Source of the DNA: JBHELB01 sp041859045
Lineage (GTDB): Bacteria; Hydrogenedentota; Hydrogenedentia; Hydrogenedentales; SLHB01
Assembly: GCA_041859045.1 (NCBI GenBank)
Contig: JBHELB010000072.1
Location: forward strand, 1-60,270
Reading direction: 5' to 3'
DNA: 60,270 nucleotides
Shown: piece after piece, positions 16,668 to 26,938 of the stretch
How the letters are laid out: every line of letters begins with the position of its first letter
Numbering within the stretch: position 1 is the first letter of the stretch
Made by a program: the position numbers and the translations under genes
Notes under the pieces: model-generated
The model's database searches: none
What the model was told of the DNA's origin: nothing
Seen by the model: the letters and a program-made list of their open reading frames with translations, nothing else

Positions 16668-16997
16668 ATGAGAGGGTTGTTGGGGTGCTTCTGGATCGTG
16701 TTGTTCATCGTCATCGGCGCGTTCACGTGCGCGGAGATGATTGACGACAGTCACGACAAAGAGATGATCGGGGGCATCGGCGTCGTTGTCGCGAGTCTCG
16801 CGGGCTATACGCTCGGCCGCTGGTCAAAGGGTGGAAAGGCGAACGGCATGCCCGAGCCGCCGCCGCGGGCCGACGATATGCACCTCATCATGCAGCTTCA
16901 AGACCGGACGCATGTCTACGACAAGCGCATCGCAGTGCTGGAGACGATTTTAATGGAACGGCATCCGGGCCGCGCACAAGACGAGCCGTTGCGGTAG
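16668..16997 (+). CDS. Small membrane protein with PspB-like C-terminus (second copy)
   Basis: A 109-residue protein with two hydrophobic helices separated by a short polar, His/Asp-rich loop (MIDDSHDKEMIGG), a proline-rich linker and a C-terminal coil YDKRIAVLETILMERHPG. The end resembles PspB closely, including the -HP- after the coil. It lies 21 bases after the first copy and 19 bases before the third. Its hydrophobic half differs from the others, so this is not a recent tandem duplication. Confidence 0.7.
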   Translation: MRGLLGCFWIVLFIVIGAFTCAEMIDDSHDKEMIGGIGVVVASLAGYTLGRWSKGGKANGMPEPPPRADDMHLIMQLQDRTHVYDKRIAVLETILMERHPGRAQDEPLR

Positions 16998-17016
16998 CAA
17001 GGGAAAGGAATTCATC

Positions 17017-17301
17017 ATGTCTCAAGTATCTATCGGCGGTGTCGTCGGAATCATTATGGTGCTGCTGCTCGTGCTCGTCGCGGTGAAGGTCTTTTTTGTG
17101 CTGGTAAACACCGTGAAGCAAGGGATGGCGGGCGGCTCGGGTGGCCGTAACAGCGACGACGAAACCCGGCTGATGCAGGACCTGCATGACGGCATCGAGC
17201 GGCTGATGCAGCGCGTCGAGGCGCTCGAGACGATTCTCATGGACGACGATGGCCGCGTGCGAACCGCCCGGACCGCCGGGCAACACGAAGAGGAGAAGTA
17301 G
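17017..17301 (+). CDS. pspB: PspB-like membrane protein (third copy)
   Basis: A 94-residue protein with one N-terminal membrane helix (about 8-32), a Gly/Ser hinge and a coiled coil containing IERLMQRVEALETILMDDD. Of the three PspB-like proteins it is the closest to E. coli PspB (74 residues, one helix, then a RIQALESIL coil) in length and order. It directly precedes pspC with two bases between stop and start, the same order as the enteric pspBC pair. AAAGGA lies about seven bases before the ATG. Confidence 0.8.
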   Translation: MSQVSIGGVVGIIMVLLLVLVAVKVFFVLVNTVKQGMAGGSGGRNSDDETRLMQDLHDGIERLMQRVEALETILMDDDGRVRTARTAGQHEEEK

Positions 17302-17303
17302 TC

Positions 17304-17687
17304 ATGCCTACTCAGGAATCGCCCCGGCCGCTGTACCGTTCGCGCAAGGGCTTCTTCCTCGGCGTGTGCAGGGGCGTGTCGAACTACACCGGCATCCCGC
17401 TGGCGTACATTCAGGCATTCTTCATAGTGCTGTGTCTGTCCACGGGCCTAATGCCAGGTCTTATCCTCTATATTGCCGCCGCAATCCTGATGAAGCCCGA
17501 GCCGATCGTGCCGCTGACATCGCCCGAGCAGGCGGAGTTTTACAACTCGTACGTGCATTCCCGCAGCCTGGCGCTGCAGCGGCTGAAAGGATCATTCGAG
17601 AACATCGAACGCCGGATTCAACGCATCGAGAGCATTGTGACCGCGCGCGAGTTTAGTTGGGAAGACCGCCTGAACAACGGTCGATAA
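17304..17687 (+). CDS. pspC: Phage shock protein C (PspC)
   Basis: A 127-residue PspC-domain protein. The signature RPLYRSRKGFFLGVCRGVSNYTGI leads into a membrane-embedded hydrophobic region (about 34-65) and a cytoplasmic leucine-zipper-like end (FENIERRIQRIESIVTAREF). E. coli PspC has the same end pattern. PspC with PspB detects inner-membrane damage such as mislocalised secretins and releases PspA from PspF. Its place right after the best PspB homologue supports a working complex. Confidence 0.93.
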   Translation: MPTQESPRPLYRSRKGFFLGVCRGVSNYTGIPLAYIQAFFIVLCLSTGLMPGLILYIAAAILMKPEPIVPLTSPEQAEFYNSYVHSRSLALQRLKGSFENIERRIQRIESIVTAREFSWEDRLNNGR

Positions 17688-17699
17688 ACGGAGCCGCTC

Positions 17700-18086
17700 A
17701 TGGAATCACATATCAAGATACTGGGGTTTCTTTACCTCTTCTTCCACGCCCTTCAGTTGTTCGGCGGCATCATTGTGATGCTCGTGTTCTTCGCAGGCAC
17801 CGCGGTGTTCGGCATTGCAACCAGCGGCTCCGGACACGGCATGGAGGGACTCGCTATCTCGCCGCTGACGTCGGCGCTGGGGTTTGCCCTGGGGACCTGC
17901 TTCATCGCCGTGGCCATCCCCGGACTCATCGGCGGGATCGGATTGTTGCGCGGACGGCGCTGGGCGCGCGTGCTCGTCATCGTCCTCGGCGCGCTCAACC
18001 TGCTCAACTTTCCCCTCGGCACCGCCCTGGGCATCTACACGCTCTGGGCGCTGCTGAACACCGATTCGGACCAATATTTCGCGTAA
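17700..18086 (+). CDS. Four-helix membrane protein at the end of the psp operon
   Basis: A 128-residue protein of four hydrophobic helices with short loops, the only charged spots being the basic GRRWARV between helices three and four and an acidic tail (NTDSDQYFA). No family function is recognised. It starts 12 bases after pspC and is followed directly by the operon terminator, so it belongs to the phage-shock transcript. Confidence 0.75.
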   Translation: MESHIKILGFLYLFFHALQLFGGIIVMLVFFAGTAVFGIATSGSGHGMEGLAISPLTSALGFALGTCFIAVAIPGLIGGIGLLRGRRWARVLVIVLGALNLLNFPLGTALGIYTLWALLNTDSDQYFA

Positions 18087-18116
18087 CCGCCCTAATCTCC
18101 CCGCTCCTCTCAACGC

Positions 18117-18157
18117 GCGGCGTCTGGTCCCTCCCCCCAGACGCCGCACCCCTTTTT
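18117..18157 (+). terminator. Rho-independent terminator of the psp operon
   Basis: An 11-bp GC-rich stem (GCGGCGTCTGG at 18117-18127 pairing with CCAGACGCCGC at 18137-18147) is followed by ACCCCTTTTT. Confidence 0.9.
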
Positions 18158-18241
18158 CAGCGCGAAGTATCAGTACGATAGACTCCCAGCACGGTTCGTG
18201 TTAGGGTATTTGAACGAGCTCTAACCGGGGAGGACTGGGCG

Positions 18242-21200
18242 ATGCGTACACGCAGGGCGTTCGACTGGAGTCTGGTGTGGGCGTTGGGGCTGGCCGCCGC
18301 GTTGGCCGCGTGCGCACCCAAACCGGCGCAACCTCCCGCTGTGGAGAATGCGCAGCAACCCAGCCTGCGCATTGTCGGCCGGACGCCGCTCGCCAATACC
18401 TTGCTTCAGAACCAGGTCGTCGTCTTCTTCGACGCGCCGATCACGGTTGAGCCGTTGCCCGATTGGCCCGCCCCGATCCGTTTGGCGAGTTATGACAAGG
18501 GGACGTCTCGAACCGGCGAGAATTTCGTGGCGATGGATTTCGACAAGACGCCGCCGCAAGCCGTATACCGCGTTCAACTGAGTCCGGGCATCAAGAGCCA
18601 GGATGGCCGTACGCTGGCGGACGCCGACCGCGAGTTCATCGTGTTGACTCGCCCGTTCGCGCCGCAAGGCGTTTGGCCCGCGTCCGAAGACGCCACGCAG
18701 CGACTCGCGCTGCAGTTCCCGACGCTGCTCGCGCCAAACGCGGACTCGCTGCGCGAGCGCGTGAAGGTAACCGACAAGCAAGGAAACGCGGTCAAGACTG
18801 AGGTGAAACCGCAACAGGACCCGTCCATTGTGTGGCTCGAGTTTGCGGGAACACCCGAGTGGCCGGTGCGCGTCGAGATTGCGCCGGGGCTTGTAACGGC
18901 GGACGGCGCGGTGACTTCGACTGAAATGTGGAGCTCCGTATACCCCTCCGACGCCACGTTTGCCGTAACGGACGTTTCGTGGGGTGAGGTCTCTGCCGAG
19001 GCGCAATCCATAGACATTTACTTCACCATCCCTGTGCTCGACAAGGATCTGGCGAAGGCGCTGACGATCACCGATCGCGAGGGCAAGAACATGCCAACGA
19101 CGATTGAGGATCGCGGCACAACCTCTGTGCACCGCGCGGTAATCCACGCGCCGGAACTGCGCGGACTGCTTCTTCGGATAGCCGTCGCGCAGGGGCTTCC
19201 CGGCAGCGAAGGACGCGCCTTGGCCAAACCCCACGAGGCGACGCTGACCTATTCCCCGCCGCCGCTGGCTATTCAATCGGACTGGTGGCAACACGGCGGT
19301 CCGGAAGGCCTGAAGCTGCATTTGAACTTCAGCGATTCGGTTGCGGCGCCTGATCTTAAAAAGCTCCTCACCATTGAGCCGGAAGTGGCTAATGTGCGAG
19401 TTGAACCTGACTACGGCGGCATCACGATCGCTGCGAATTGGACGTCAAAGACATCCTATACGTTAAACATCGCGCCGGGATTGAAATACGGACCGGGGCT
19501 GGTCTCCGACGATGAGATCTCCTACACGGTCAAGACGGACGAGATGCCTGCATACGTGAACTTCGGCCTGCCGGGCAAAGCGTATCTGCCTCGGCGCACG
19601 GGCGGTTCGCTGCCGATTGAGTCGCGCAACGTACAGAGCGCGAAAATCGCCGTGTTTCGGATGTTCCCGTCGAACGTTGCTGTGGCGCTCAACGCGATGC
19701 AGGACGGCCGGGGATCGTCGGAATTCAACACGCTTTGGTCTGAACCGCTGCAGACGAAAGAGGCGCCGCTCAAGTACGCGCCCGATACGCTCACGCAGAC
19801 GCCGCTCGAACTCGATTCGTTGTTCCCGGCGGACAAGAAAGGCGTGTTTGGTCTCGAAGTGCGGGACGCAAAGCAAGGCAGCGCAAGCGTCAAGCTGATC
19901 TTGTGGACGAATCTCGGCGTTCTCGCCCATTGGCAGGACGACGAACTCGCGATGTTTGTGCACGATCTTTTCTCGCTTGCCCCGGTGGCGAACGCAAAGG
20001 TTACGGTGTATTCGGAGAAGAACCAGACGCTTGCACAGGGCGCAACCGACGCACGCGGGATTGCGCGCGTTGCGACGCCGAACCGCGCGTTGGGTACGCC
20101 GCGGGTTGCGGTCATCGAAGCGGGTGACGATTTCACGTTCATCGAACTGCGCCCGCGCGAAGGAGATCCGACGCCGTTTACTGAGGCCATGCCGGCCTAT
20201 GATCGTGCGGGCTACGACGCGTTTCTCTATGCGGACCGCGATCTGTACCGCCCCGGCGAAACGGCCCACCTGCATTGGCTCGTGCGCACGAATTACGGCG
20301 ATGCCCTTGGCGCGGTGCCGTTGGTGTTGACGGTGCTCAAGCCCAACGGGCGCGAATTGTTCAGCCAAACGTTGCCCCTGTCGGCATTGGGCACGGGCGG
20401 TTACGATCTGGAAACGCAAAAGACCTACCCCACGGGAACGTATGAGGCGCGGCTGCTGGTGCCGGGCAGTGAGAAGCCGCTGGGCACGTACACGTTCCGC
20501 GTCGAGGAGTTCGTACCGAACCGCATTGAGGTCAACGTCGCCCTTCCGCAGCCCACGCTCGTGTCCGGGCAGGAAGCCAAGCTCGAAGTGAATGCGCGGC
20601 ATCTCTTCGGCGCGCCCGCGCAAGATCGCATGTGCGAAGCGAAACTGGTGTTCAAGAGAGGCGACGCCCCACTCGACCAGTGGAAGGAATTCCGCTTCGA
20701 CAACGACAGCGACTTCGTCCCGGACGCCTTCTCAATCGGCGAAACAAACACGGATGCGCAAGGGCACGCGACATTCACGTTCACCTACAGCGCGCCGAAG
20801 AAGCTGACGTTTCCCCTGAAAGCCATCCTGCTCGGCCGCGTGTTCGAACTCGGCGGACGCGGCGTCACGGGACGTGCGGAAGGCGTTCTCTTTCCATCGC
20901 AAACAGCACTGGGAGTCGCGCTGTCGCCTGCGTCGTCGCCGAGTACGCTCGATGTGGCGGTCGCCGCGGTACAGCCCGACCAGTCTCCCGCTCCGCTGAC
21001 GTCCGCGAAGGTCACGCTCGAACGGCAAACATGGAATTACTACGTGCGCGAATACTACACGCACTACGAGTCGGATTTTGACGATTCGTATGAAGAGGTG
21101 GAAACGCGCGACGTGCCGCTCAACGCCGGACGCGGCGCAACGTCATGGACCATTAACGACGGCGGACGCTACCGTGTGCGCGTGCATGCCGATGAGACGC

Positions 21201-23932
21201 AGCAGTACAGTTCAATGGCCTTTGAAGCGTGGGGAGGCAAAATCTTCGTCAGCGACGCGAAGAAGCCGCAATTGATCAAGGTCACGCTGGATAAATCCAC
21301 CTATACCCCCGGCGAAACCGCGCAGGTGCGCATCGAGTCTCCTTTTGACGGGCAAGCGGTAATCGTGGTGCAACATGAACGCGTGCTTGATGTGCAAACC
21401 GTGCCTGTTACGGGCGGTGCAGGCGTAGCGGCGGTACAGGTCGGCGCGGAACATTCCCCGAACGCGTGGATCGAGGCGACGGTAATTCACGCCGTGCAGC
21501 AAGGCCGCGCGCAGATGTATCCCTTCTCGAGCGTGGGCTTTGCCGCGCTCGAAGTGCGCGACGCAAAACGCGCGCTGAACGTGGCGTTCCCAGGCTTGCC
21601 CGGCGAAATTCGCCCAGGCACGGAAGCGGAATTCGATGTTGAAGTGCGCGACAGCCAGAACCAGCCCGCCCGTGGCGAGGTTACGCTCGCGGTGGTGGAC
21701 GAGGGGATTCATGGCATCACGAACTATGCGAATCCGGATCCGCTGGCGTGGTTGCAGCGCTTGCGCAAGCCGGACTATCGCCGGGCGCACTACTACGACA
21801 AAGTCGCATATGACTTCGCCGCGCCTGCCGCCGGCGGTGACGCCGACCTCGCTGCGCGTATGGGCGTATCGGACAACACATGGATTCGCCCGTTGGCGCT
21901 GTGGTCGGGCACGTTGACCACAGACGACACCGGCCACGCGCGTGTGAAGATGGCGTTTCCAGAGTTCACGGGCCAGGTGCGGCTCGTGGCGGTCGCCGCA
22001 TCGCAATATGCGATGGGCGCACAGGCCTCGCAGATGTATGTGCGGCGGCCGTATCTGCTGCGTGCGGGATTGCCGCGCTTCATGCTGCCGGGCGATACCG
22101 CACAGTGCCGCGTTGCGGTGTTTAACAACACGGACGCGCCGTGCCGCGCAACGCTGCGGTGGACTCCGGGCGGCGCGCTGAAACCGGATACCGGCGAGCA
22201 GACGCTGGACATCGCCGCGCACGCCGAAGCGAGCATCGTCGCGCCGCTTACTGCGCTCGACGCCATCGGTCAGGGCAACGTCGGTTGGGAAGTCATCGCG
22301 ATGGATGGCACCGGTGTGGAGAGGGAGCGCTTCACGGAAAACACCCCCATTCCCGTGCGCGCGCCGTCTGCATTCCAAACAACGACGGAGTTGATCGTGC
22401 TCAAGCCCGGGGAATCGCGCGATTTCACGCAGACGCGATTTGTCGAAGACGGCCGCGCCTCGTTGCGGCTGTCCCTCAGCGCCACGCCGCTGCTCCAGCT
22501 CGAAAAAGCGCTGGGCTACGCGATCGGATATCCCTACGGCTGTATCGAGCAAACGATCTCCCGCGCAATGCCCGCGTTTCTGTTGCGCCGCCACGCCGAT
22601 CTAGTGACGCCGGAGTTGCTGCAAAACACCGCCATCGACGCTTTCGTGCGTTCAGGGGTGCAGAAAGTGTTCTCGATGCAGACGGCGGACGGCGGGTTGA
22701 GCACGTGGCCCAATGGGCAGGATTCGTATCCCTATGGCTCGGTATACGGCCTGCACTTTCTGACGCTCGTGAAGCAATCGGGAGCGCTCGAACTGCCCGA
22801 AAAGAGTCTTGGCGAGTTGCAGGAATATGTGCGCCGCATTGCGTTTTCGCCCGCAGAGGATCTGCCTGCAAACATGGGCGCGTGGCCCGCGGCGGCGGCC
22901 TTCCTGCAAGCGTACGCCCTCTACGTGCTCGTGCTGGACGGCGATCTGCGCGCGGCGCAGCAACTCGACCGCTTCTCCAACGCCGACTTGCCGCGCGCGG
23001 GCCGCTATTTGCTGGCGGCAGCGCTCGCGCAGGCTACCGGCGACATGAAACGCGCGCGCGCCTACATGACTTCTGAACCAGGAACCGACGACTTTGAAGA
23101 CGGACGCGGCGCAATCCTCAGTTCGAAGACGCGCAATACAGCCATCGAACTGTTGGCGCTCGTTCAGATGAAAGCCGACCCGAAGGAACTCGCCGCGCGC
23201 GCGCAGACGCTCGCGGATTTCCTGCGGCAATATCCGCATGGCCGCACAACGCAGGAAAGCGCGTTTGTGATCGCCGCACTTTCGCAGTATTACGACCTGC
23301 TCGCCGCGCAACAGACCGGCGCTTCGGCCCAAGTCAGCGCGGACGGCAAGACGCAAACGCTGCAAAGGGCGCAGGTCTATCGTGGTCGGCACGACGGCGC
23401 GGGCGGGCGTTTCTCGGTCGTGAACACGGGGAATACCGTGCTCTACGCGGCACTGACGTCGAGCGGGGTGCCCGCGCAACCGGATACGAGTCCGGTGTCG
23501 AAGAACATGACCATCGAGCGTCACGTCTACACCGCGAAGGGTGAAGAGATAACCGCAGGCGCGTTCAAGCAGGCCGAGGCGTACATTGTGGCGATTCAGG
23601 TCAAGCCCGCGGGCGATGCGGCGGTTGACAGTGTGGTGATCGAGGACCCATTGCCTGCGGGGTTTGAGGTTGAAAATCCGCGTCTCCAGGCCGATGCGCT
23701 GCCGGGGTCATCGTTCCCGGAGCCGGCCACACCGGATTTCTTGGAAGTGCGCGACGACCGCGTGGCCGCGATGTTCAGCCAAATCGATCCCGGCGAGCCC
23801 CGATGGTTCTACTACGTCGTGCGCGCCACGACGCCAGGACGCTACCAGCAGCCCGCCGCGCGCGCGGAAGGCATGTACGACCCTGACTATGCCGCGGCGA
23901 CCGCGCCGGGTACGGTGGAGGTAACGGAGTAA
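18242..23932 (+). CDS. Bacterial alpha-2-macroglobulin lipoprotein (YfhM-like)
   Basis: A giant periplasmic protein of 1896 residues thought to trap attacking proteases. It begins with a signal peptide ending in a lipobox (AALAAC at about residue 27), so it is a lipoprotein. Many beta-sandwich MG domains follow (MG2-like region around 650-780 with YRPGETAHLHWLVR). The thioester region reads YPYGCIEQT, with the reactive Cys at about 1434 and the Gln three residues on, the C-x-E-Q form seen in E. coli YfhM (CLEQ). An alpha/alpha-toroid region surrounds the thioester and a receptor-like domain closes the chain. In many bacteria the gene sits beside pbpC; here it does not. Strong RBS GGGGAGGA lies just upstream. 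Confidence 0.93.
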   Translation: MRTRRAFDWSLVWALGLAAALAACAPKPAQPPAVENAQQPSLRIVGRTPLANTLLQNQVVVFFDAPITVEPLPDWPAPIRLASYDKGTSRTGENFVAMDFDKTPPQAVYRVQLSPGIKSQDGRTLADADREFIVLTRPFAPQGVWPASEDATQRLALQFPTLLAPNADSLRERVKVTDKQGNAVKTEVKPQQDPSIVWLEFAGTPEWPVRVEIAPGLVTADGAVTSTEMWSSVYPSDATFAVTDVSWGEVSAEAQSIDIYFTIPVLDKDLAKALTITDREGKNMPTTIEDRGTTSVHRAVIHAPELRGLLLRIAVAQGLPGSEGRALAKPHEATLTYSPPPLAIQSDWWQHGGPEGLKLHLNFSDSVAAPDLKKLLTIEPEVANVRVEPDYGGITIAANWTSKTSYTLNIAPGLKYGPGLVSDDEISYTVKTDEMPAYVNFGLPGKAYLPRRTGGSLPIESRNVQSAKIAVFRMFPSNVAVALNAMQDGRGSSEFNTLWSEPLQTKEAPLKYAPDTLTQTPLELDSLFPADKKGVFGLEVRDAKQGSASVKLILWTNLGVLAHWQDDELAMFVHDLFSLAPVANAKVTVYSEKNQTLAQGATDARGIARVATPNRALGTPRVAVIEAGDDFTFIELRPREGDPTPFTEAMPAYDRAGYDAFLYADRDLYRPGETAHLHWLVRTNYGDALGAVPLVLTVLKPNGRELFSQTLPLSALGTGGYDLETQKTYPTGTYEARLLVPGSEKPLGTYTFRVEEFVPNRIEVNVALPQPTLVSGQEAKLEVNARHLFGAPAQDRMCEAKLVFKRGDAPLDQWKEFRFDNDSDFVPDAFSIGETNTDAQGHATFTFTYSAPKKLTFPLKAILLGRVFELGGRGVTGRAEGVLFPSQTALGVALSPASSPSTLDVAVAAVQPDQSPAPLTSAKVTLERQTWNYYVREYYTHYESDFDDSYEEVETRDVPLNAGRGATSWTINDGGRYRVRVHADETQQYSSMAFEAWGGKIFVSDAKKPQLIKVTLDKSTYTPGETAQVRIESPFDGQAVIVVQHERVLDVQTVPVTGGAGVAAVQVGAEHSPNAWIEATVIHAVQQGRAQMYPFSSVGFAALEVRDAKRALNVAFPGLPGEIRPGTEAEFDVEVRDSQNQPARGEVTLAVVDEGIHGITNYANPDPLAWLQRLRKPDYRRAHYYDKVAYDFAAPAAGGDADLAARMGVSDNTWIRPLALWSGTLTTDDTGHARVKMAFPEFTGQVRLVAVAASQYAMGAQASQMYVRRPYLLRAGLPRFMLPGDTAQCRVAVFNNTDAPCRATLRWTPGGALKPDTGEQTLDIAAHAEASIVAPLTALDAIGQGNVGWEVIAMDGTGVERERFTENTPIPVRAPSAFQTTTELIVLKPGESRDFTQTRFVEDGRASLRLSLSATPLLQLEKALGYAIGYPYGCIEQTISRAMPAFLLRRHADLVTPELLQNTAIDAFVRSGVQKVFSMQTADGGLSTWPNGQDSYPYGSVYGLHFLTLVKQSGALELPEKSLGELQEYVRRIAFSPAEDLPANMGAWPAAAAFLQAYALYVLVLDGDLRAAQQLDRFSNADLPRAGRYLLAAALAQATGDMKRARAYMTSEPGTDDFEDGRGAILSSKTRNTAIELLALVQMKADPKELAARAQTLADFLRQYPHGRTTQESAFVIAALSQYYDLLAAQQTGASAQVSADGKTQTLQRAQVYRGRHDGAGGRFSVVNTGNTVLYAALTSSGVPAQPDTSPVSKNMTIERHVYTAKGEEITAGAFKQAEAYIVAIQVKPAGDAAVDSVVIEDPLPAGFEVENPRLQADALPGSSFPEPATPDFLEVRDDRVAAMFSQIDPGEPRWFYYVVRATTPGRYQQPAARAEGMYDPDYAAATAPGTVEVTE

Positions 23933-23942
23933 TCGACCGCGC

Positions 23943-26936
23943 TCAGCAATCGTTCTTCAGACAGCCAAGCACCTCGGTGTAGATTCCGTGCACGGCGTCT
24001 CGGTGATGGGTGATAAGGCCGAACAGATCGTCTGACAGCCCGAGACGGCGCGTGAGGTCTGCCTGGGCCTCGGGCGATTCCGGAAGTTTCGTGCCTGCGC
24101 GGCCATGCGCCATGCGAATGCGGTTCTCCACCCGGCGGTAGAGCGTGTAGGCGTCCAGCAGAACTTTCGCGTGCTCGGGCGGCAAGAGCTGCGCTTCCTC
24201 CAATGCCGCGAGCGCGCCGTACACGTCGCCTCGCCAAAGCGCGGGATTCGTCGCGCCGTGCTGAATCTGAAGCAGCCGCAACGCAAATTCGATCTCGATG
24301 ATGCCGCCTTCGTGCTTCTTGAGATCAAACGGGCTCGCCTCGGCCTGTATCTGCTTGAGCATATCGTCGGCCTCCGCTACTTCCGCGGCGCTGAGCGGAC
24401 GGCCAAAGGCTTGGCGTTGCGCGCGGGCTGCGGCCTCCGCTGCAAAGACGGGATCGCCCGCCACCGCGCGCACTTTTGTGAGGGCCAGCCGCTCCCAGGT
24501 CTGCGCTTCCTCCGTGTAGTACTGCTCGAGGCGATCGAGCCCGACGGCAAGCACGCCCTTCTTTCCGTCGGGACGCAAACGCGCATCAATATCGTAGAGC
24601 AGTCCAAAGCGCGACGGTTCTTTGAGCCGCTTGAGCGTCGCCGAAGCCACCGCCGCGAAGTACTCCGATGCCGATAGGCCGTCGGCTGTGCCGCGCCCGG
24701 GTTCGTAGACGAAAATCAGGTCCAGATCGCTGCCGTACCCCATTTCGCAGCCGCCGAATTTACCCAGCGCAAGTACCGCAAATCGCGCTTCGGTTTCGCC
24801 GTAACGTGCGGCAGCCTTGGCATGGGCATTGTTCAGGGCATACGACAGACACACCTCCGCCAGAAGCGTTAGCTCGTGCCCCACTTCCGCCACGGAAATG
24901 CCGCGGAACAACTCGCGCATGCCCACGCGCAGGGTCTCGGAGTCGTGCACGCGGTACGGCGCGGCCTCGGGCTGATAGGCATTTGAATACTCGTCGAGTA
25001 TGCGTTCGAGATCGTCGCGCGTCGCCGCGTACGCCAACGCCTCGGGCGATTCGAAGTTCTCGAACAATCCCGGATCGCGCAAGAGAATCTCGGTAAGGTA
25101 CTCGCTGTTGGAGACGAGTCCCGCAAGATAATCCGCGATCGCCGGGCTCGTCTGAAACAGATGGTAGAGCATGGAAGGCGCTTGAAGACGCGTGAGCACG
25201 CGACTTAGCCGCACGAGGGCCGCGTCCGGATCGGCGCATTTCGAAAGCGCCTGCAAGAGCACCGGCGCGCTCGAGTAGAACTGCTGCCGAATGTGAAGCG
25301 AATGCGGCGAATCGGCGGGCCCTCGAAGCAGGGTCAAGAGTTCCTCTCGCGCCGCTTCGGGCGCGCGAAACCCCATTCCCGCAAGCCGCGGCAAACTCAC
25401 TGCGCCATCCGAGCGGGGATTGAGTAGATCGCGAATCCACAGATGCCCTGCGCCTTCGGTTTCGAGAAAGCGCTCCAGAATGGCGCGGGTTTCCTCGGTG
25501 CGCGCGCGGTATGTGCTCATAAACGATTCCGCGTTGAAGAAACCGAGGCGTCGCGCGAAATCTTCGAGTGCTTCCGGCGCTTCGGGCAGCGCGTGCAGTT
25601 GTTGGCTGGCCTCGATTTGAAGGCGATGCTCGACCCCGCGCAGAAATGCGTAGTTACTGGCCAGCGCCTGCGCCTCTAGCGGACGCAAAATCGCGTGCTC
25701 GCCCAGTAGGCGAATGGCCTCAAGGGTGTTATTCGTGCGGAGTTCAGACAGACGTCCGCCGTTCAGCATCTGAAGCATCTGCACGGTGAACTCGATGTCG
25801 CGAATACCGCCTTTTCCTAGCTTCACCTCGGTATGCGTCTGTCCGCGCGCGCTGATTTGCGCCTCCATCTGAAGTTTGATTCCGCGAATGTCCTCGAGCG
25901 TTTCGTCGTCGAAATACCGCGGAAACACGAACGGTCGGGTGCGCTCGATAAACGATTCGCCCAGCGCAATATCCCCCGCGGCGGGACGCGCCTTGATCAA
26001 CGCCTGCCGCTCCCACGCCTGGCCATAGCGCTCATAGTAGTCCGCGGCGGTGTCCACCGTGCACACGAGCGGCCCCATGCGCCCATGCGGGCGCAGGCGC
26101 ATGTCGACGCGGAACACGTGGCCCTCGGCGGTCTGAAGCGACAGTGCTTTGATTAACATCTCGCCGAGCTTGCTGAAATACTGGCTATTGCTGATGCGGC
26201 CCGCGCTGCCGCCAGTTGTGTCGCCATCGCCTGAGTAAAGAAAAATTAGGTCGATATCGGAACTGAAATTCAGTTCGCGCCCACCTAGTTTTCCCATCGC
26301 CAACACGACGAGTGTTGCTTCTTCTCCGTCATGTTCATGCTGCGGCGCGCCATACTGCGGCCGCAGCGCCTGCGCCGCCGACAGGAGCGCGACTTCCATC
26401 GCGGCGTCGGCCAAATTAGAGAGGTCTTCCGTCACCGAGCCGACCGGCGCATGCACAAACACGTCGCGCGTGCCGATGCGAAGTATCTCGCGCCGTTTGA
26501 AGCGCCGAATGCTCATCATCCGCGCATCGAACGTGTCGAAGGCGCTCACTTGATGCTGGAGTTCGGCGATCATCGCCTCGCGCGGCACGGCGTCGTGCAG
26601 TTCCGCATCGCTCCACAGCCAGAGCAAGTACTCAGGGTTACGAAAGACGATGTCGGTCAGGAATTGGCTCTGTGCGAAGATGGACGCCATGAGTCGACAG
26701 AATCGCGGTGCGGAATTCATGAGGTCGCGAAGCGTACCGGAGTTTCCCTCATGCGCGAAAAGGTCCTCCAACCGCCGCAAGACCAGAGACGGATCGTGGG
26801 TATCGTGCAGCGCCTCCGCGAGATGCCCCGGCAAATTGGGGCGATCCCCTTCCAGCAGCGCGGTCAAGACGCGCTCCGCACCGTCCGGGTCGCGAAATGG
26901 GATGTCTCGAAACGCCTCGTGCATGAAGTCCCCCAT
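23943..26936 (-). CDS. glnE: Bifunctional glutamine synthetase adenylyltransferase/deadenylase
   Basis: A 997-residue GlnE, which adenylylates glutamine synthetase to silence it when nitrogen is ample and reverses this when nitrogen is short. Both nucleotidyltransferase domains are visible, with catalytic motifs GKLGGRELNFSSDIDLIFLY in the N-terminal half (deadenylase) and GKFGGCEMGYGSDLDLIFVY in the C-terminal half (adenylylase), each followed by a helical domain. Length is near the E. coli enzyme (946). It is the last gene of a long minus-strand operon beginning with argC, two bases after the zinc-ribbon gene, which puts control of glutamine synthesis alongside arginine synthesis. Confidence 0.95.
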   Translation of the reverse strand: MGDFMHEAFRDIPFRDPDGAERVLTALLEGDRPNLPGHLAEALHDTHDPSLVLRRLEDLFAHEGNSGTLRDLMNSAPRFCRLMASIFAQSQFLTDIVFRNPEYLLWLWSDAELHDAVPREAMIAELQHQVSAFDTFDARMMSIRRFKRREILRIGTRDVFVHAPVGSVTEDLSNLADAAMEVALLSAAQALRPQYGAPQHEHDGEEATLVVLAMGKLGGRELNFSSDIDLIFLYSGDGDTTGGSAGRISNSQYFSKLGEMLIKALSLQTAEGHVFRVDMRLRPHGRMGPLVCTVDTAADYYERYGQAWERQALIKARPAAGDIALGESFIERTRPFVFPRYFDDETLEDIRGIKLQMEAQISARGQTHTEVKLGKGGIRDIEFTVQMLQMLNGGRLSELRTNNTLEAIRLLGEHAILRPLEAQALASNYAFLRGVEHRLQIEASQQLHALPEAPEALEDFARRLGFFNAESFMSTYRARTEETRAILERFLETEGAGHLWIRDLLNPRSDGAVSLPRLAGMGFRAPEAAREELLTLLRGPADSPHSLHIRQQFYSSAPVLLQALSKCADPDAALVRLSRVLTRLQAPSMLYHLFQTSPAIADYLAGLVSNSEYLTEILLRDPGLFENFESPEALAYAATRDDLERILDEYSNAYQPEAAPYRVHDSETLRVGMRELFRGISVAEVGHELTLLAEVCLSYALNNAHAKAAARYGETEARFAVLALGKFGGCEMGYGSDLDLIFVYEPGRGTADGLSASEYFAAVASATLKRLKEPSRFGLLYDIDARLRPDGKKGVLAVGLDRLEQYYTEEAQTWERLALTKVRAVAGDPVFAAEAAARAQRQAFGRPLSAAEVAEADDMLKQIQAEASPFDLKKHEGGIIEIEFALRLLQIQHGATNPALWRGDVYGALAALEEAQLLPPEHAKVLLDAYTLYRRVENRIRMAHGRAGTKLPESPEAQADLTRRLGLSDDLFGLITHHRDAVHGIYTEVLGCLKNDC

Positions 26937-26938
26937 GA

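Noticed and set aside
21212..22594. Minus-strand frame of 460 codons within the alpha-2-macroglobulin gene
   Set aside because: Opposite the thioester region of a conserved protein; composition is Arg/His-rich without motifs.
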